From positions 1 through 64,000 of the forward strand of contig NZ_JANIJX010000013.1 in assembly GCF_024580735.1 (NCBI RefSeq): a stretch of DNA of 64,000 nucleotides, given 5' to 3'. The notes under the pieces were generated by a model, which was given only the letters and a program-made list of their open reading frames with translations, was not told the DNA's origin and searched no databases. Shown in pieces: positions 35,532-47,054 of this stretch. Within the stretch, counting starts at the first letter, position 1, and the number at the start of each line of letters is the position of its first letter. The position numbers and the translations under genes were made by a program. This DNA is from Brevibacterium moorei. Its GTDB lineage: Bacteria; Actinomycetota; Actinomycetes; Actinomycetales; Brevibacteriaceae.

Positions 35532-36209
35532 ATGACTGAGACCAAGAACATCGACGTGCTCGACCTGGCCGGCAAGAAGTCCGGTTCCGTCGAGCTGCCC
35601 GATGCCGTGTTCGGTGTGGCGACCAATGTGCCGCTGATCCACCAGGTCGTCGTCGCCCAGCTCGCTGCAGCGCGCCAGGGCACGCACAAGGCCAAGACGC
35701 GCTCGGAAGTGCGCGGCGGTGGCAAGAAGCCGTACAAGCAGAAGGGCACCGGTAACGCCCGTCAGGGTTCGATCCGTGCGCCGCAGTACGCCGGCGGTGG
35801 CATCGTCCACGGGCCGGTGCCGCGCGACTACTCGCAGCGGACCCCCAAGAAGATGAAGGCCGCCGCACTGCGCGGTGCCCTGTCGGACCGCGCACGCCTC
35901 GACCAGGTGTTCGTCGTGACCGGCCTGGTGGAGGGCGACAAGCCCTCGACCAAGCAGGCACGCGTCGCCCTCGAGCGTCTGTCGGACCGCAAGAACAAGC
36001 TCGTCGTGGTCGAGCGTTCCGATGAACTGACGCAGCTGAGCGCCCGTAACCTCTCCGACGTTCACGTCCTGTCCTTCGACCAGCTCAACACGTACGACGT
36101 GCTGATGGCCGATGACATCGTGTTCACGGAAGGTGCGTTCAACGCATTCCTGGCGTTCAACCAGGGCGCCAAGGCTGACAACGCCAAGAGCGAGGAGGCC
36201 GCCAAGTGA
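35532..36209 (+). CDS. rplD: 50S ribosomal protein L4
   Basis: Protein of 225 residues lining the nascent-peptide tunnel. The long loop sequence [19 protein letters not shown] and [17 protein letters not shown] is diagnostic. A short Lys/Ala/Glu tail ([13 protein letters not shown]) ends it. Its stop overlaps the rplW GTG start by four bases. In some bacteria L4 represses the S10 operon. Confidence 0.97.
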   Translation: MTETKNIDVLDLAGKKSGSVELPDAVFGVATNVPLIHQVVVAQLAAARQGTHKAKTRSEVRGGGKKPYKQKGTGNARQGSIRAPQYAGGGIVHGPVPRDYSQRTPKKMKAAALRGALSDRARLDQVFVVTGLVEGDKPSTKQARVALERLSDRKNKLVVVERSDELTQLSARNLSDVHVLSFDQLNTYDVLMADDIVFTEGAFNAFLAFNQGAKADNAKSEEAAK

Positions 36210-36508
36210 GCTCCGTACGTGTGAAGGACCCCCGCGACATCATCGTCGCACCGGTCGTTTCGGAAAAGTCCTACGCCGGGATGGACGAGGGCAAGTACAC
36301 CTTCGTCGTCGACCAGGCCGCGACCAAGCCGGAAATCAAGTACGCAATCGAATCGATCTTCGGTGTGAAGGTCAGCTCGGTGAACACCCTGAATCGTCAG
36401 GGCAAGCGCCGCCGCACCCGGACGGGTTGGGGCAAGCGCAAGGACACCAAGCGTGCCATCGTCGCCCTCAAGGACGGTTCGATCGACATCTTCGGTGGAT
36501 CGCTCTAA
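36206..36508 (+). CDS. rplW: 50S ribosomal protein L23
   Basis: Protein of 100 residues at the tunnel exit, docking site for trigger factor and [22 protein letters not shown] and [20 protein letters not shown] match the family. GTG start after GAGGAGG, overlapping rplD. Confidence 0.96.
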   Translation: MSSVRVKDPRDIIVAPVVSEKSYAGMDEGKYTFVVDQAATKPEIKYAIESIFGVKVSSVNTLNRQGKRRRTRTGWGKRKDTKRAIVALKDGSIDIFGGSL

Positions 36509-36538
36509 GCGAACCTCCTCGTTGAAGAAGGATTAAAC

Positions 36539-37375
36539 ATGGGAATCCGTAAGCACAAGCCGACGACACCGGGCCGCCGTGGCTCGTCGGTCGCCGACTT
36601 TGCCGAAGTGACTCGTTCCACGCCGGAAAAGTCGCTTCTCCGTCCCCTCCCGAAAAAGGGTGGACGTAACTCGCAGGGCCGTGTCACCGTCCGTCACCAG
36701 GGCGGTGGACACAAGCGCCAGTACCGCGTGATCGACTTCCGTCGTCACGACAAGGACGGCGTGCCGGCAAAGGTCGCTCACATCGAGTACGACCCGAATC
36801 GCACGGCTCGTATCGCGCTGCTGCACTACGCCGATGGCGCCAAGCGCTACATCATCGCGCCGAACAAGCTGGCGCAGGGTGACACCGTCGAGGCCGGTCC
36901 GGAAGCGGACATCAAGCCCGGTAACAACCTGCCGCTGCGCAACATCCCGGTCGGTACCGTCATCCACGCAGTCGAACTGCGTCCCGGCGGCGGCGCCAAG
37001 ATCGGTCGTTCGGCCGGTGCATCCGTGCAGCTGGTCGCCAAGTTCGGCAAGTATGCGCAGCTGCGCATGCCGTCCGGTGAAATCCGCAACGTCGACGCGC
37101 GCTGCCGCGCGACCGTGGGCGAAGTGGGCAACGCCGAACAGTCGAACATCAACTGGGGCAAGGCCGGCCGCATGCGCTGGAAGGGCAAGCGCCCGACCGT
37201 CCGTGGTGTGGTCATGAACCCGATCGACCACCCGCACGGTGGCGGCGAGGGCCGGACCTCGGGTGGTCGCCACCCGGTCAGCCCGTGGGGCAAGCCGGAA
37301 GGCCGTACCCGCAAGCCCAACAAGGAAAGCGACAAGCTCATTGTGCGTCGTCGTCGCACCGGCAAGAAGCGTTGA
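36539..37375 (+). CDS. rplB: 50S ribosomal protein L2
   Basis: Protein of 278 residues needed for subunit joining and peptidyl transfer. [18 protein letters not shown] opens it, and the catalytic-region [20 protein letters not shown] carries the conserved His. Ends in the Arg/Lys-rich [12 protein letters not shown] tail. Starts after GAAGAAGGA. Confidence 0.98.
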   Translation: MGIRKHKPTTPGRRGSSVADFAEVTRSTPEKSLLRPLPKKGGRNSQGRVTVRHQGGGHKRQYRVIDFRRHDKDGVPAKVAHIEYDPNRTARIALLHYADGAKRYIIAPNKLAQGDTVEAGPEADIKPGNNLPLRNIPVGTVIHAVELRPGGGAKIGRSAGASVQLVAKFGKYAQLRMPSGEIRNVDARCRATVGEVGNAEQSNINWGKAGRMRWKGKRPTVRGVVMNPIDHPHGGGEGRTSGGRHPVSPWGKPEGRTRKPNKESDKLIVRRRRTGKKR

Positions 37376-37390
37376 TAGGGAGCCTCAAAC

Positions 37391-37672
37391 ATGCCTCGTA
37401 GCCTGAAGAAGGGCCCCTTCGTTGATGAGCACCTCTACAAGAAGGTTGCTGCTCAGAACGAAAAGGGCACCAAGAATGTCATCAAGACTTGGTCCCGTCG
37501 CTCGATGATCGTCCCGGATTTCCTGGGTCACACGATCGCCGTGCACGATGGGCGCAAGCACGTCCCGGTGTTCATCACCGAATCGATGGTCGGGCACAAG
37601 CTCGGCGAATTCGCTCAGACGCGGACGTTCCGCGGCCACGAAAAGGACGACCGGAAGGGCCGCCGCCGCTGA
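37391..37672 (+). CDS. rpsS: 30S ribosomal protein S19
   Basis: Protein of 93 residues in the 30S head near S13. [39 protein letters not shown] and [16 protein letters not shown] identify it. It lies 15 bases after rplB and 43 bases before rplV. Confidence 0.98.
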   Translation: MPRSLKKGPFVDEHLYKKVAAQNEKGTKNVIKTWSRRSMIVPDFLGHTIAVHDGRKHVPVFITESMVGHKLGEFAQTRTFRGHEKDDRKGRRR

Positions 37673-37715
37673 CGCGGTGACGTTCCAACGGTCATCGATT
37701 AGAAAGTAGGAAACG

Positions 37716-38084
37716 ATGGAAGCCAAGGCAAAGGCACGCTTCGTGCGTGTTACGCCCCAGAAGGCTCGGCGTGTCGTTGACCTCGTTCGTGGTCAGCAGG
37801 CAACCGAAGCTCTGGCGGTCCTGAAATTTGCAGAGCAGGGGGCCTCCGAGCCCGTCCGCAAGCTTGTCGCGTCCGGCATCGCCAACGCGCGTCAGCAGGC
37901 CGACAAGCTCGGTACCGCCTTCGATGAGAACAATCTGGTCATCTCGGAGATCTTCGTCGACGAGGGACCCACCATGAAGCGGTTCCAGCCGCGCGCCCAG
38001 GGCCGCGCCTTCCGCATCAACAAGCGCACGAGCCACATCACCGTGGTTCTGTCCGATGGCGCGGAAGAGAAGGGTGAGGCCTGA
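37716..38084 (+). CDS. rplV: 50S ribosomal protein L22
   Basis: Protein of 122 residues whose hairpin lines the exit tunnel (macrolide region). [20 protein letters not shown] and the C-terminal [20 protein letters not shown] loop are intact, with no insertion or deletion visible in the macrolide-linked hairpin. Overlaps the rpsC start by one base (TGATG). Confidence 0.97.
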   Translation: MEAKAKARFVRVTPQKARRVVDLVRGQQATEALAVLKFAEQGASEPVRKLVASGIANARQQADKLGTAFDENNLVISEIFVDEGPTMKRFQPRAQGRAFRINKRTSHITVVLSDGAEEKGEA

Positions 38085-38887
38085 TGGGTCAGAAGATCAA
38101 TCCGAACGGGTTCCGCCTCGGTATCACCACCGACCACAAGTCGAAGTGGTTCGCGGACTCGAACAAGCCGGGTCAGCGCTACGCCGACTACGTCGGTGAA
38201 GACGCCAAGATCCGCAAGATGCTGACGCAGAACCTCGAGCGCGCGGGCCTGTCCCGCGTCAACATCGAGCGCACCCGCGACCGCGTCCGCGTCGACATCC
38301 ACACCGCCCGTCCGGGCATTGTGATCGGCCGTCGTGGCACGGAAGCCGACCGCCTGCGCGGTCAGCTCGAGAAGCTCACGGGCAAGCAGATCCAGCTGAA
38401 CATCCTCGAGGTCAAGAACCCCGAGATCGATGCTCAGCTGGTCGCCCAGGGCGTTGCCGAACAGCTCGCCAGCCGTGTGGCCTTCCGCCGCGCGATGCGC
38501 AAGGCCATCCAGTCCGCTCAGCGGGCCGGCGCCAAGGGCATCCGCGTGCAGTGCTCCGGCCGTCTGGGTGGAGCCGAAATGAGCCGTTCCGAGTTCTACC
38601 GCGAGGGTCGCGTGCCGCTGCACACCCTGCGTGCGAACATCGACTACGGCTTCTACGAGGCCCACACAACCTTCGGCCGGATCGGCGTGAAGGTGTGGAT
38701 CTACAAGGGCGACCTGACCGACAAGGAACTGGCCGCCGCCGAGGCAGCCGCTCCGAACCGCGGACCCCGCGGTGCCGGCCGTGGGCGTGGCCGTGGTGGC
38801 CGCGGTCGCGGACACCAGGGCGCGCCCGCAGCGAAGAAGACCGAACAGAGCGCCGAGGCTCCTGCCGCGGCCGGATCGGAGGGCTGA
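38084..38887 (+). CDS. rpsC: 30S ribosomal protein S3
   Basis: Protein of 267 residues at the mRNA entry pore. [20 protein letters not shown], the KH-domain [19 protein letters not shown] and [18 protein letters not shown] are standard. After about residue 220 comes an added low-complexity tail: an Arg/Gly block ([18 protein letters not shown]) and then an Ala/Glu-rich end. S5 in this operon has a similar RG block, and the two proteins are neighbours at the entry pore. Confidence 0.97.
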   Translation: MGQKINPNGFRLGITTDHKSKWFADSNKPGQRYADYVGEDAKIRKMLTQNLERAGLSRVNIERTRDRVRVDIHTARPGIVIGRRGTEADRLRGQLEKLTGKQIQLNILEVKNPEIDAQLVAQGVAEQLASRVAFRRAMRKAIQSAQRAGAKGIRVQCSGRLGGAEMSRSEFYREGRVPLHTLRANIDYGFYEAHTTFGRIGVKVWIYKGDLTDKELAAAEAAAPNRGPRGAGRGRGRGGRGRGHQGAPAAKKTEQSAEAPAAAGSEG

Positions 38888-38890
38888 CAC

Positions 38891-39307
38891 GTGCTCATCC
38901 CGCGTCGTGTGAAGTACCGCAAGCAGCACCACCCCAAGCGCGGTGGCGTTGCCAAGGGTGGTACCGAGGTCACCTTCGGTGACTGGGGTATCCAGGCCCT
39001 TGAGGGCGCCTATGTGACGAACCGTCAGATCGAGGCAGCCCGTATCGCGATGACCCGCCACATCAAGCGTGGCGGCAAGGTCTGGATCAACATCTACCCG
39101 GACCGCCCGCTGACCAAGCGCCCCGCCGAAACCCGCATGGGTTCCGGTAAGGGTTCGCCCGAATGGTGGGTCGCGAACGTCAAGCCGGGCCGGGTTCTGT
39201 TCGAACTCGCCGGTGTGTCCGAGGAAGTCGCCCGCGAGGCCCTGCGCCTGGCGGTCCACAAGCTTCCGCTGAAAGCCCGCATCGTGTCCCGTGAAGGTGG
39301 TGAGTGA
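38891..39307 (+). CDS. rplP: 50S ribosomal protein L16
   Basis: Protein of 138 residues near the A site. [40 protein letters not shown] and [20 protein letters not shown] identify it. GTG start three bases after rpsC. Confidence 0.97.
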   Translation: MLIPRRVKYRKQHHPKRGGVAKGGTEVTFGDWGIQALEGAYVTNRQIEAARIAMTRHIKRGGKVWINIYPDRPLTKRPAETRMGSGKGSPEWWVANVKPGRVLFELAGVSEEVAREALRLAVHKLPLKARIVSREGGE

Positions 39308-39309
39308 CA

Positions 39310-39561
39310 ATGGCAGTAGGTTCGAAGGACCTGTCCATGGACGTGCTCGACGGCTACGACAACGCTCGTCTGAACGAAGAGCTGAAGAAGGCCAAGGCCG
39401 AGCTGTTCAACCTGCGTTTCCAGTCGGCCACCGGCCAGCTGGAGAACAACGGTCGCCTCAAGGCCGTGCGCCGCGACATCGCCCGGATCTACACGGTTCT
39501 GCGCGAACGCGAACTGTCGATCCGTCCCAACCCGGCCGATGCCAAGGAAGAGGGTAAGTGA
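39310..39561 (+). CDS. rpmC: 50S ribosomal protein L29
   Basis: Small helical protein of 83 residues at the tunnel exit, next to L23. The core [20 protein letters not shown] and [16 protein letters not shown] are diagnostic. ATG 39310 sits 9 bases after AAGGTGG; a GTG at 39304 overlapping the rplP stop is an alternative. Confidence 0.94.
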   Translation: MAVGSKDLSMDVLDGYDNARLNEELKKAKAELFNLRFQSATGQLENNGRLKAVRRDIARIYTVLRERELSIRPNPADAKEEGK

Positions 39562-39836
39562 TGGCTGAAGAGACCACCGCACCCGTGCGCAACAGCCGCA
39601 AGGTGATGCGCGGTTACGTCGTCTCCGACAAGATGGACAAGACCATCGTCGTCGAGGTCGAGGACCGCAAGAAGCACCACCTGTACGGCAAGGTCATGCG
39701 TACGACCACGAAGTACAAGGTGCACGACGAGAACAACGATGCCGGCATCGGCGATCTCGTCACTGTGACGGAAACCCGCCCGCTTTCGGCAACCAAGCGG
39801 TTCCGTCTGCTGGAAATCGTCGAGCGCGCCAAGTAA
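39561..39836 (+). CDS. rpsQ: 30S ribosomal protein S17
   Basis: OB-fold protein of 91 residues. [20 protein letters not shown] and [20 protein letters not shown] identify it. ATG overlaps the rpmC stop by one base; a GTG one codon earlier is possible. It ends the S10 part of the cluster: a terminator-like hairpin with a T tract lies directly downstream. Confidence 0.96.
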   Translation: MAEETTAPVRNSRKVMRGYVVSDKMDKTIVVEVEDRKKHHLYGKVMRTTTKYKVHDENNDAGIGDLVTVTETRPLSATKRFRLLEIVERAK

Positions 39837-39852
39837 ACTAAAAAGGTTGCAT

Positions 39853-39921
39853 CCCCCGGGGTCCCTCCCGGTCCCGCCTCTTCCGCGGCGGCTACCGGGA
39901 CCCGGGGGTTGGGGCATTTTT
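39853..39921 (+). terminator. Terminator or attenuator between rpsQ and rplN
   Basis: A branched GC-rich hairpin (CCCCCGGGG-type left arm near 39853 with ACCCGGGGG near 39900-39908 and an inner arm) followed by CATTTTTGTG. It has one of the few real T runs in the window, and separates S10 from spc genes that are often co-transcribed. Confidence 0.7.
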
Positions 39922-39985
39922 GTGTCAATAACCGTTCCGCAAGGCTCATGCACATGAGAACCAGCGCGACGACAGGAGAAAACTA

Positions 39986-40354
39986 GTGATCCAGCAGGAG
40001 TCGCGACTCAAAGTCGCTGACAACACCGGGGCTAAGGAAATCCTTACCATTCGGGTTCTGGGCGGTTCCGGCCGTAACTCGGCCGGCATCGGCGACACCA
40101 TCGTCGCCACCGTCAAGGACGCCATCCCGGGCGGTAACGTCAAGAAGGGCGATGTGGTCAAGGCCGTCATCGTCCGGACGAAGAAGGAAACCCGCCGCAA
40201 GGACGGTTCCTACATCGCATTCGACGAGAACGCAGCCGTCATCCTCAAGGCCGACGGCGAACCCCGTGGTACCCGCATCTTCGGGCCGGTCGGCCGTGAA
40301 CTCCGTGACAAGAAGTTCATGCGTATCGTCTCGCTCGCACCGGAGGTGTTGTGA
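39986..40354 (+). CDS. rplN: 50S ribosomal protein L14
   Basis: Protein of 122 residues at the subunit interface. [20 protein letters not shown] and the [20 protein letters not shown] loop are standard. GTG start after GACAGGAG. First gene of the spc group here; it has a 149-base upstream gap holding the attenuator-like hairpin, so it may have its own promoter. Confidence 0.97.
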   Translation: MIQQESRLKVADNTGAKEILTIRVLGGSGRNSAGIGDTIVATVKDAIPGGNVKKGDVVKAVIVRTKKETRRKDGSYIAFDENAAVILKADGEPRGTRIFGPVGRELRDKKFMRIVSLAPEVL

Positions 40355-40356
40355 GA

Positions 40357-40734
40357 ATGGCAGCCAATAAGGTGAAAATGCACATCAAGAAGGGTGACCT
40401 GGTTCAGGTCATCTCCGGCGCGCGCCAGTCGCGCGGTGGCGATCGCGGCAAGCAGGGCAAGGTCCTGGCCGTGTTCCCGGAGCGCAACCGCGTCCTCGTC
40501 GAGGGCATCAACCGCGTGACCAAGCACAAGAAGCCGCAGCAGACGGCCTCGGGTGCGACGGCCGGCGGCATCGAGGTCGTCGAGGCCCCGATCCACGCGT
40601 CGAACGTCATGCTCGTCGATCCCAAGGACAAGAAGCCGACCCGCGTGGGCTACCGCGAAGAGGTCGTCGACCGCGACGGTAAGCAGAAGACCGTGCGCGT
40701 TCGCATCTCGCGCCGCACCGGGGAGGAGATCTGA
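40357..40734 (+). CDS. rplX: 50S ribosomal protein L24
   Basis: Protein of 125 residues that starts large-subunit assembly. A KOW motif is visible ([20 protein letters not shown] then [11 protein letters not shown]), followed by [17 protein letters not shown] 40357 is 9 bases after GGAGGT; the GTG at 40351 is too close to it. The C-terminal half is longer than in E. coli, as usual in actinobacteria. Confidence 0.96.
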   Translation: MAANKVKMHIKKGDLVQVISGARQSRGGDRGKQGKVLAVFPERNRVLVEGINRVTKHKKPQQTASGATAGGIEVVEAPIHASNVMLVDPKDKKPTRVGYREEVVDRDGKQKTVRVRISRRTGEEI

Positions 40735-41300
40735 TGACTGAGACCGTTTCCCGTCCGCAGCCCCGCCTCAAGCAGGTCTACCGCGACGATATCGTCGCGA
40801 AGCTGCAGGATGAGTTCAACTACGCCAACCCGATGCAGGTTCCCGGCCTTGTCAAGGTCGTCGTGAACATGGGCGTCGGCGAAGCCGCACGTGATTCGAA
40901 GCTGATCGAGGGCGCGATCCGCGACCTGACCCTGATCACGGGTCAGAAGCCGGTCGTCACCCGGGCCAAGAAGTCCATCGCGCAGTTCAAGCTGCGTGAG
41001 GGCCAGGCCATCGGCGCGCACGTCACGATGCGCAACGCCCGCATGTGGGAGTTCCTGGACCGCGTGGTCAGCCTGGCGCTGCCCCGTATCCGCGACTTCC
41101 GCGGCCTGTCGGACCAGCAGTTCGACGGTAACGGCAACTACACGTTCGGTCTGAGCGAACAGTCGATGTTCCACGAAATCGATCAGGATTCGATCGATCG
41201 CGTGCGCGGCATGGACATCACCGTGGTGACCACGGCGAAGACCGACGACGAGGGCCGGGCGCTGCTGCGCCACCTGGGCTTCCCGTTCAAGACCAACTGA
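40734..41300 (+). CDS. rplE: 50S ribosomal protein L5
   Basis: Protein of 188 residues contacting 5S rRNA and the P-site t[43 protein letters not shown] and [20 protein letters not shown] identify it. Overlaps rplX by one base. The gene that normally follows, rpsN (S14), is absent: only 64 bases separate L5 from S8. Confidence 0.97.
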   Translation: MTETVSRPQPRLKQVYRDDIVAKLQDEFNYANPMQVPGLVKVVVNMGVGEAARDSKLIEGAIRDLTLITGQKPVVTRAKKSIAQFKLREGQAIGAHVTMRNARMWEFLDRVVSLALPRIRDFRGLSDQQFDGNGNYTFGLSEQSMFHEIDQDSIDRVRGMDITVVTTAKTDDEGRALLRHLGFPFKTN

Positions 41301-41364
41301 CCACTACGTTGCAGGTCCGCCGACGCCGTCGGAGGAAACCACAACGAGGAAGGGCATCAGCCCA

Positions 41365-41763
41365 ATGACTATGACTGATCCCGTCGCAGACATGCTTACG
41401 CGTCTGCGCAACGCCAATTCGGCGTACCACGAGGATGTCAGCATGCCTTCTTCCAAGCTGAAGGTGAACATCGCTGAAATCCTCAAGGCGGAGGGTTACA
41501 TCTCCGACTACAGCGTCGCAGACGCCGAGGTCGGCAAGACCCTGTCGCTCGATCTGAAGTTCGGCCCCAACCGCGAACGTTCGATCGCCGGCCTCAAGCG
41601 CGTCTCGAAGCCCGGTCTGCGCGTTTACGCGAAGTCCACGAACCTCCCGAAGGTTCTGGGCGGCCTGGGCATCGCGATCCTGTCGACGTCCTCCGGTCTG
41701 CTGACCGACAAGCAAGCGGCCAAGAAGGGCGTGGGTGGGGAAGTCCTCGCCTACGTCTGGTAA
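41365..41763 (+). CDS. rpsH: 30S ribosomal protein S8
   Basis: Protein of 132 residues. [20 protein letters not shown], the middle domain and the C-terminal [20 protein letters not shown] match the family. In E. coli S8 is the spc-operon autoregulator, acting at the L5 start. Directly follows rplE, with no S14 gene between. Confidence 0.97.
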   Translation: MTMTDPVADMLTRLRNANSAYHEDVSMPSSKLKVNIAEILKAEGYISDYSVADAEVGKTLSLDLKFGPNRERSIAGLKRVSKPGLRVYAKSTNLPKVLGGLGIAILSTSSGLLTDKQAAKKGVGGEVLAYVW

Positions 41764-41780
41764 AGGAAGGGGAAAGCACA

Positions 41781-42317
41781 ATGTCACGTATTGGCAAGCA
41801 GCCGATCTCCATCCCGGCCGGCGTTGAGGTCAAGCTCAACGGCTCGCAGGTCGATGTGAAGGGCGCGAAGGCCGAACTGCACGTTCGGGTCGCCGACCCG
41901 ATCACCGTGTCGATCGACGACAACATCATCACCGTGTCGCGCCCGAACGACGAGCGCGAATCGCGTTCGCTGCACGGCCTGACCCGTACGCTCATCCAGA
42001 ACGCCATCATCGGCGTGACGGAGGGCTACGAGAAGAAGCTCGAAATCGTCGGCACCGGTTACCGCGTGCAGGCGAAGGGTGCGAACCTCGAATTCGCCCT
42101 GGGTTACAGCCACTCGATCACCGTGGAACCGCCGGCAGGCATCACGTTGAGCGTTGACGGCCAGACCAAGGTCGCCGTCTCCGGCGCTGATAAGCAGCAG
42201 GTCGGCGAGGTCGCAGCAAACATCCGGAAGCTGCGCAAGCCCGAACCCTACAAGGGCAAGGGTGTGCGTTATGCCGGCGAAGTTGTACGCCGCAAGGTTG
42301 GAAAGGCTGGTAAGTAA
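41781..42317 (+). CDS. rplF: 50S ribosomal protein L6
   Basis: Protein of 178 residues near the sarcin-ricin loop. [20 protein letters not shown] and the C-terminal [24 protein letters not shown] motif (residues about 153-172) are present. ATG follows AAAGGAAGGGG. Two bases before rplR. Confidence 0.97.
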   Translation: MSRIGKQPISIPAGVEVKLNGSQVDVKGAKAELHVRVADPITVSIDDNIITVSRPNDERESRSLHGLTRTLIQNAIIGVTEGYEKKLEIVGTGYRVQAKGANLEFALGYSHSITVEPPAGITLSVDGQTKVAVSGADKQQVGEVAANIRKLRKPEPYKGKGVRYAGEVVRRKVGKAGK

Positions 42318-42319
42318 CC

Positions 42320-42700
42320 ATGGCCTTTGGTATCAAGAAGCGCTACGGCAAGGGCAAGGCGGCCGCTCGTGCGCGCCGTCATGCACGCCTGCGCAAGCAC
42401 ATCTCCGGTACGCCGGCACGTCCGCGTCTGGTCGTCACCCGCTCTTCGCGTCACGTCTTCGTCCAGGTCATCGACGACACCGTGGGCAACACCGTTGCCT
42501 CGGCCTCGACGATGGAAGCCGACATGCGGACGTTCGACGGCGATAAGACCGCCAAGGCACGTCAGGTCGGCGCCCGCGTCGCCGAACGGGCCAAGGCCGC
42601 CGGCGTGGAAGCCGTGGTCTTCGACCGCGGTGGAAACGCCTACCACGGCCGTGTGCAGGCCGTCGCCGAAGGAGCTCGTGAAGGAGGGCTGTCCCTGTGA
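42320..42700 (+). CDS. rplR: 50S ribosomal protein L18
   Basis: 5S rRNA-binding protein of 126 residues. [40 protein letters not shown] and the end [20 protein letters not shown] identify it. It overlaps the GTG start of rpsE by four bases. Confidence 0.97.
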   Translation: MAFGIKKRYGKGKAAARARRHARLRKHISGTPARPRLVVTRSSRHVFVQVIDDTVGNTVASASTMEADMRTFDGDKTAKARQVGARVAERAKAAGVEAVVFDRGGNAYHGRVQAVAEGAREGGLSL

Positions 42701-43353
42701 GCGCTGAAGAAACCCAGCAGCAGAACAACGATTCCGCTGCGAAGAACGAAGACCGCAAGGGTCAGGGCCGCGGCCGTGGCCGCGGCAACGACGGTGGCCG
42801 TGGTCGCGGCAACCGTGGTGACCGCGACGACCGCAACCAGTTCATCGAACACGTTGTGACCATCAACCGCGTGTCCAAGGTCGTCAAGGGCGGACGTCGG
42901 TTCTCCTTCACGGCTCTGGTCGTCGTGGGCGACGGTGAGGGCATGGTCGGCGTCGGTTACGGCAAGGCCAAGGAAGTTCCCGCGGCCATCGCCAAGGGCG
43001 TCGAGGAGGCGAAGAAGAACTTCTTCCGCGTCCCCCGCGTCCGCAAGACGATCCCGCACCCCGTGCAGGGCGAGGCCGCTGCCGGCGTCGTGCTGCTGCG
43101 TCCGGCCGCTCCCGGTACCGGTGTTATCGCCGGTGGTCCGGTGCGCGCCGTCCTCGACTGCGCCGGCATCTCCGACATCCTGTCGAAGTCGCTCGGTTCG
43201 TCGAACGCGATCAACATCGTGCACGCGACCATCGCGGCCCTCAAGGGCCTCGAGCGTCCCGAAGAGGTCGCGGCTCGCCGTGGCCTGCCCGTGGACGAGG
43301 TCGCTCCGCACGCTCTGCTGCGTGCGGCTGCTGAAACGGGGGCGAAGGCCTGA
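42697..43353 (+). CDS. rpsE: 30S ribosomal protein S5
   Basis: Protein of 218 residues at the mRNA entry pore, long for the family because of an N-terminal extension. The first 45 residues are hydrophilic and RG-rich ([20 protein letters not shown]), then the usual core begins ([20 protein letters not shown]). The spectinomycin loop [10 protein letters not shown] looks wild type. S3 in the same cluster carries a matching RG-rich C-terminal tail. GTG start after GGAGGG. Confidence 0.97.
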   Translation: MSAEETQQQNNDSAAKNEDRKGQGRGRGRGNDGGRGRGNRGDRDDRNQFIEHVVTINRVSKVVKGGRRFSFTALVVVGDGEGMVGVGYGKAKEVPAAIAKGVEEAKKNFFRVPRVRKTIPHPVQGEAAAGVVLLRPAAPGTGVIAGGPVRAVLDCAGISDILSKSLGSSNAINIVHATIAALKGLERPEEVAARRGLPVDEVAPHALLRAAAETGAKA

Positions 43354-43535
43354 TGGCAAAGCTCAAGATTACTCAGATCAAGTCGGGTATCGGTGGCAAG
43401 CGCAACCAGCGCGAAACCCTGAAGACCCTGGGCCTGAATCACCCGCACGCCTCGGTTGTGCGTGAGGATTCGCCCTCGGTCCGCGGACTGCTGAACGTCG
43501 TTCGCCACCTGGTCAAGACGGAAGAGGTGGACTGA
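43353..43535 (+). CDS. rpmD: 50S ribosomal protein L30
   Basis: Small protein of 60 residues ([20 protein letters not shown] ... [15 protein letters not shown]), the normal length. Start overlaps the rpsE stop by one base; rplO follows after two bases. Confidence 0.96.
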   Translation: MAKLKITQIKSGIGGKRNQRETLKTLGLNHPHASVVREDSPSVRGLLNVVRHLVKTEEVD

Positions 43536-43537
43536 TC

Positions 43538-43990
43538 ATGGCGGAAGAACGCGCTCTTAAGCTCCACAACCTTCGTCCCGCCCCGGGCTCGAACAAGGCC
43601 AAGACCCGCGTGGGTCGCGGTGAGGGCTCGAAGGGTAAGACGGCCGGTCGCGGCACCAAGGGCACGAAGGCCCGTTACCAGGTGCCCCACGGCTTCGAAG
43701 GTGGCCAGACGCCGCTGCACATGCGTCTGCCGAAGCTGCGTGGCTTCAAGAACCCGAACAAGGTGGTCTTCCAGGTCGTGAACCTGGACAAGCTCTCCAC
43801 CCTGTTCCCCGAGGGCGGCACCGTGACGATCGCCGACCTGGTTGCCAAGGGCGCTGTGCGCCCCAACCAGCCGGTGAAGGTCCTGGGCGACGGTGAGATC
43901 ACCGTCAAGCTGGATGTCACGGCCACGAAGTTCTCGGCCAGCGCCGTTGAGAAGATCAACGCCGCGGGCGGATCGACCACGGCCGCGTGA
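43538..43990 (+). CDS. rplO: 50S ribosomal protein L15
   Basis: Protein of 150 residues. [40 protein letters not shown] and [18 protein letters not shown] identify it. A strong 18-bp hairpin 53 bases downstream ends the ribosomal part, so secY probably has its own promoter. Confidence 0.97.
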   Translation: MAEERALKLHNLRPAPGSNKAKTRVGRGEGSKGKTAGRGTKGTKARYQVPHGFEGGQTPLHMRLPKLRGFKNPNKVVFQVVNLDKLSTLFPEGGTVTIADLVAKGAVRPNQPVKVLGDGEITVKLDVTATKFSASAVEKINAAGGSTTAA

Positions 43991-44043
43991 GACGCATCAC
44001 CTGCGACTCACCGAGCCGCGGGCTCGTGCTCTCAGCGTAAGTG

Positions 44044-44083
44044 ACGCGGGGGAGGATACCGGATTCGGTATCCTCCCCCGCGT
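44044..44083 (+). terminator. Terminator after rplO
   Basis: Perfect 18-bp stem (44044-44061 with 44066-44083), loop gatt as in the tuf terminator, no T tract. Downstream to 44273 I see only a weak promoter-like stretch before secY. Confidence 0.85.
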
Positions 44084-44273
44084 GCATTCAGGGCTCGCGC
44101 CCCGCTGGGGCCCGCGGCCCTGTCTCAGCGAACCGGCCCGGTTCATAAGGCATGCCTTAAAGCTGGTAGGGTTCAACCTGGCATTCATGTTTCACCGTGT
44201 CGCGCGCCCAAGCAGGGGTGTGGCGCGGACACCACCATCGGCGCACTGACGTCGACCAAAGTTTGGAGGACGC

Positions 44274-45569
<1,296 letters not shown>

Positions 45570-45575
45570 CCCGCA

Positions 45576-45604
45576 GGCGCGGCGGCCCTCCTGGTCGCCG
45601 CGCC
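45576..45604 (+). terminator. Hairpin between secY and adk
   Basis: A 9-bp GC stem (45576-45584 with 45596-45604), 11-base loop, followed by CTTCTGGTTTTCC. It is a weak terminator or attenuator; adk begins 46 bases later with its own GGAGGG site. Confidence 0.5.
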
Positions 45605-45650
45605 CTTCTGGTTTTCCACACAATCCCCGATCCTCAAGGAGGGACACACC

Positions 45651-46214
45651 ATGCGCATCATCCTGATCGGCCCGCCCGGGGCCGGCAAGGGCACCCAGGC
45701 CGCTCGGCTGCAGGAGGCCCTGCACATCCCGGCGATCTCCACCGGTGACATCTTCCGTGCCAATGTCAAAGGCGAAACCGAGCTGGGCAAGCTGGCCAAG
45801 CGCTATATGGACGCAGGTGAATACGTCCCGGACGAGGTGACCAACAAGATGGTCGCCGACCGGCTGGGCCAGGACGACGCGAAGAGCGGCTTCCTGCTCG
45901 ACGGGTACCCGCGCACTGCGGCCCAGGTCGACGAACTCGACAAGATGCTGGCTGCGGCCGACGTCGCGTTGGACGCGGTCGTCGAACTCACCGCGGACAC
46001 CGACGAGGTGGTCGGGCGGCTGCTGGCCCGCGCGCAGATCCAGGGTCGCTCCGACGATACCGAGGACGTCATCCGGCACCGGCTGGACGTCTACGCGGCC
46101 GAAACGCAGCCGCTGACGACGATCTACGCCGACCGCGGCCTGCTCAAGCAGGTCGACGGACTGGGCGAGATCGACGAGGTCACGGATCGTCTGCTGAAGG
46201 CTCTGCAGGCCTGA
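45651..46214 (+). CDS. adk: Adenylate kinase
   Basis: Short-type adenylate kinase of 187 residues converting AMP and ATP to two ADP. P-loop GPPGAGKGTQAARL, AMP-site STGDIFRANV and DGYPRT, and a reduced LID (ARAQIQGRSDDTEDVIRHRL) without zinc Cys residues, as in other actinobacteria. Stop overlaps the map start by one base (TGATG). Confidence 0.97.
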   Translation: MRIILIGPPGAGKGTQAARLQEALHIPAISTGDIFRANVKGETELGKLAKRYMDAGEYVPDEVTNKMVADRLGQDDAKSGFLLDGYPRTAAQVDELDKMLAAADVALDAVVELTADTDEVVGRLLARAQIQGRSDDTEDVIRHRLDVYAAETQPLTTIYADRGLLKQVDGLGEIDEVTDRLLKALQA

Positions 46215-47038
46215 TGTTCGGATCACACGTCCAGCTGAAAACGGACGATCAGATCCGCGCGATGCGTCGCGCGGGTCTGGTGACGCGGGCCGCCCTCGAG
46301 GCGGCCCGCGCCGTTTGTGTGGCCGGCAATACGACGAGGGATGTGGACGCGGCCGCGGCCAAGGCGATCGCGGACGCGGGTGCGACGCCGAACTTCCTGG
46401 GTTACTACGGCTATCCCGCGACCGTGTGCATCTCCGTCAACGACACCGTGGTCCACGGCATCCCAGACGATTACGTGCTGGCCGACGGCGACCTGGTGTC
46501 GATCGACGGTGGGGCGATCGTCGACGGTTGGCACGGGGACTCCGCCTTCACGATGATCGTGGGCGGGCCGCAGCACGCCGACCCGGCTGATCAGCGACTC
46601 TCCGATGCGACCGAGGCCGCGATGTGGGCGGGTATCGCCGCTTTCGCCACGGCCCGGCGGGTCGGCGACATCGGCAATGCGATCGATGCCTATGCCACGG
46701 AGAACGTCCCCGATCTGGGCCTGGTGGAGGAGTTCACCGGTCATGGGATCGGCACCGCCATGCACATGGAACCCGAGGTGCTGAACTTCGCGGCCTCGAA
46801 CCAGGGCCCACGGGTGAAGACCGGCATGGTGTTGTGCGTGGAGCCCATGCTCACCGCCGGCGGCATCGAAACGGTCACGCTCGAAGACGACTGGACGGTC
46901 AAGACCGTCGACGGCAAGCGCGCCAGCCACTGGGAGAACACGGTGGCCCGTCATGCCGGTGGCATCTGGGTGCTCACGGAGGAGGACGGGGGTCTCGCGG
47001 GGCTGGCGCCCTACGGCATCACCCCGGTCCCGCTCTAA
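46214..47038 (+). CDS. map: Type I methionine aminopeptidase
   Basis: Metalloenzyme of 274 residues that removes the initiator Met from new proteins. The five metal ligands are readable: Asp in SIDGGAIVDG, Asp in WHGDSAFT, His in GHGIGTAMH, Glu in CVEPML, and the C-terminal Glu in SHWENTVA. NDTVVHGIPDDYVLADGDLV is typical. It is coupled to adk. Confidence 0.97.
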   Translation: MFGSHVQLKTDDQIRAMRRAGLVTRAALEAARAVCVAGNTTRDVDAAAAKAIADAGATPNFLGYYGYPATVCISVNDTVVHGIPDDYVLADGDLVSIDGGAIVDGWHGDSAFTMIVGGPQHADPADQRLSDATEAAMWAGIAAFATARRVGDIGNAIDAYATENVPDLGLVEEFTGHGIGTAMHMEPEVLNFAASNQGPRVKTGMVLCVEPMLTAGGIETVTLEDDWTVKTVDGKRASHWENTVARHAGGIWVLTEEDGGLAGLAPYGITPVPL

Positions 47039-47054
47039 TCGCCCGTGGCTCGTG

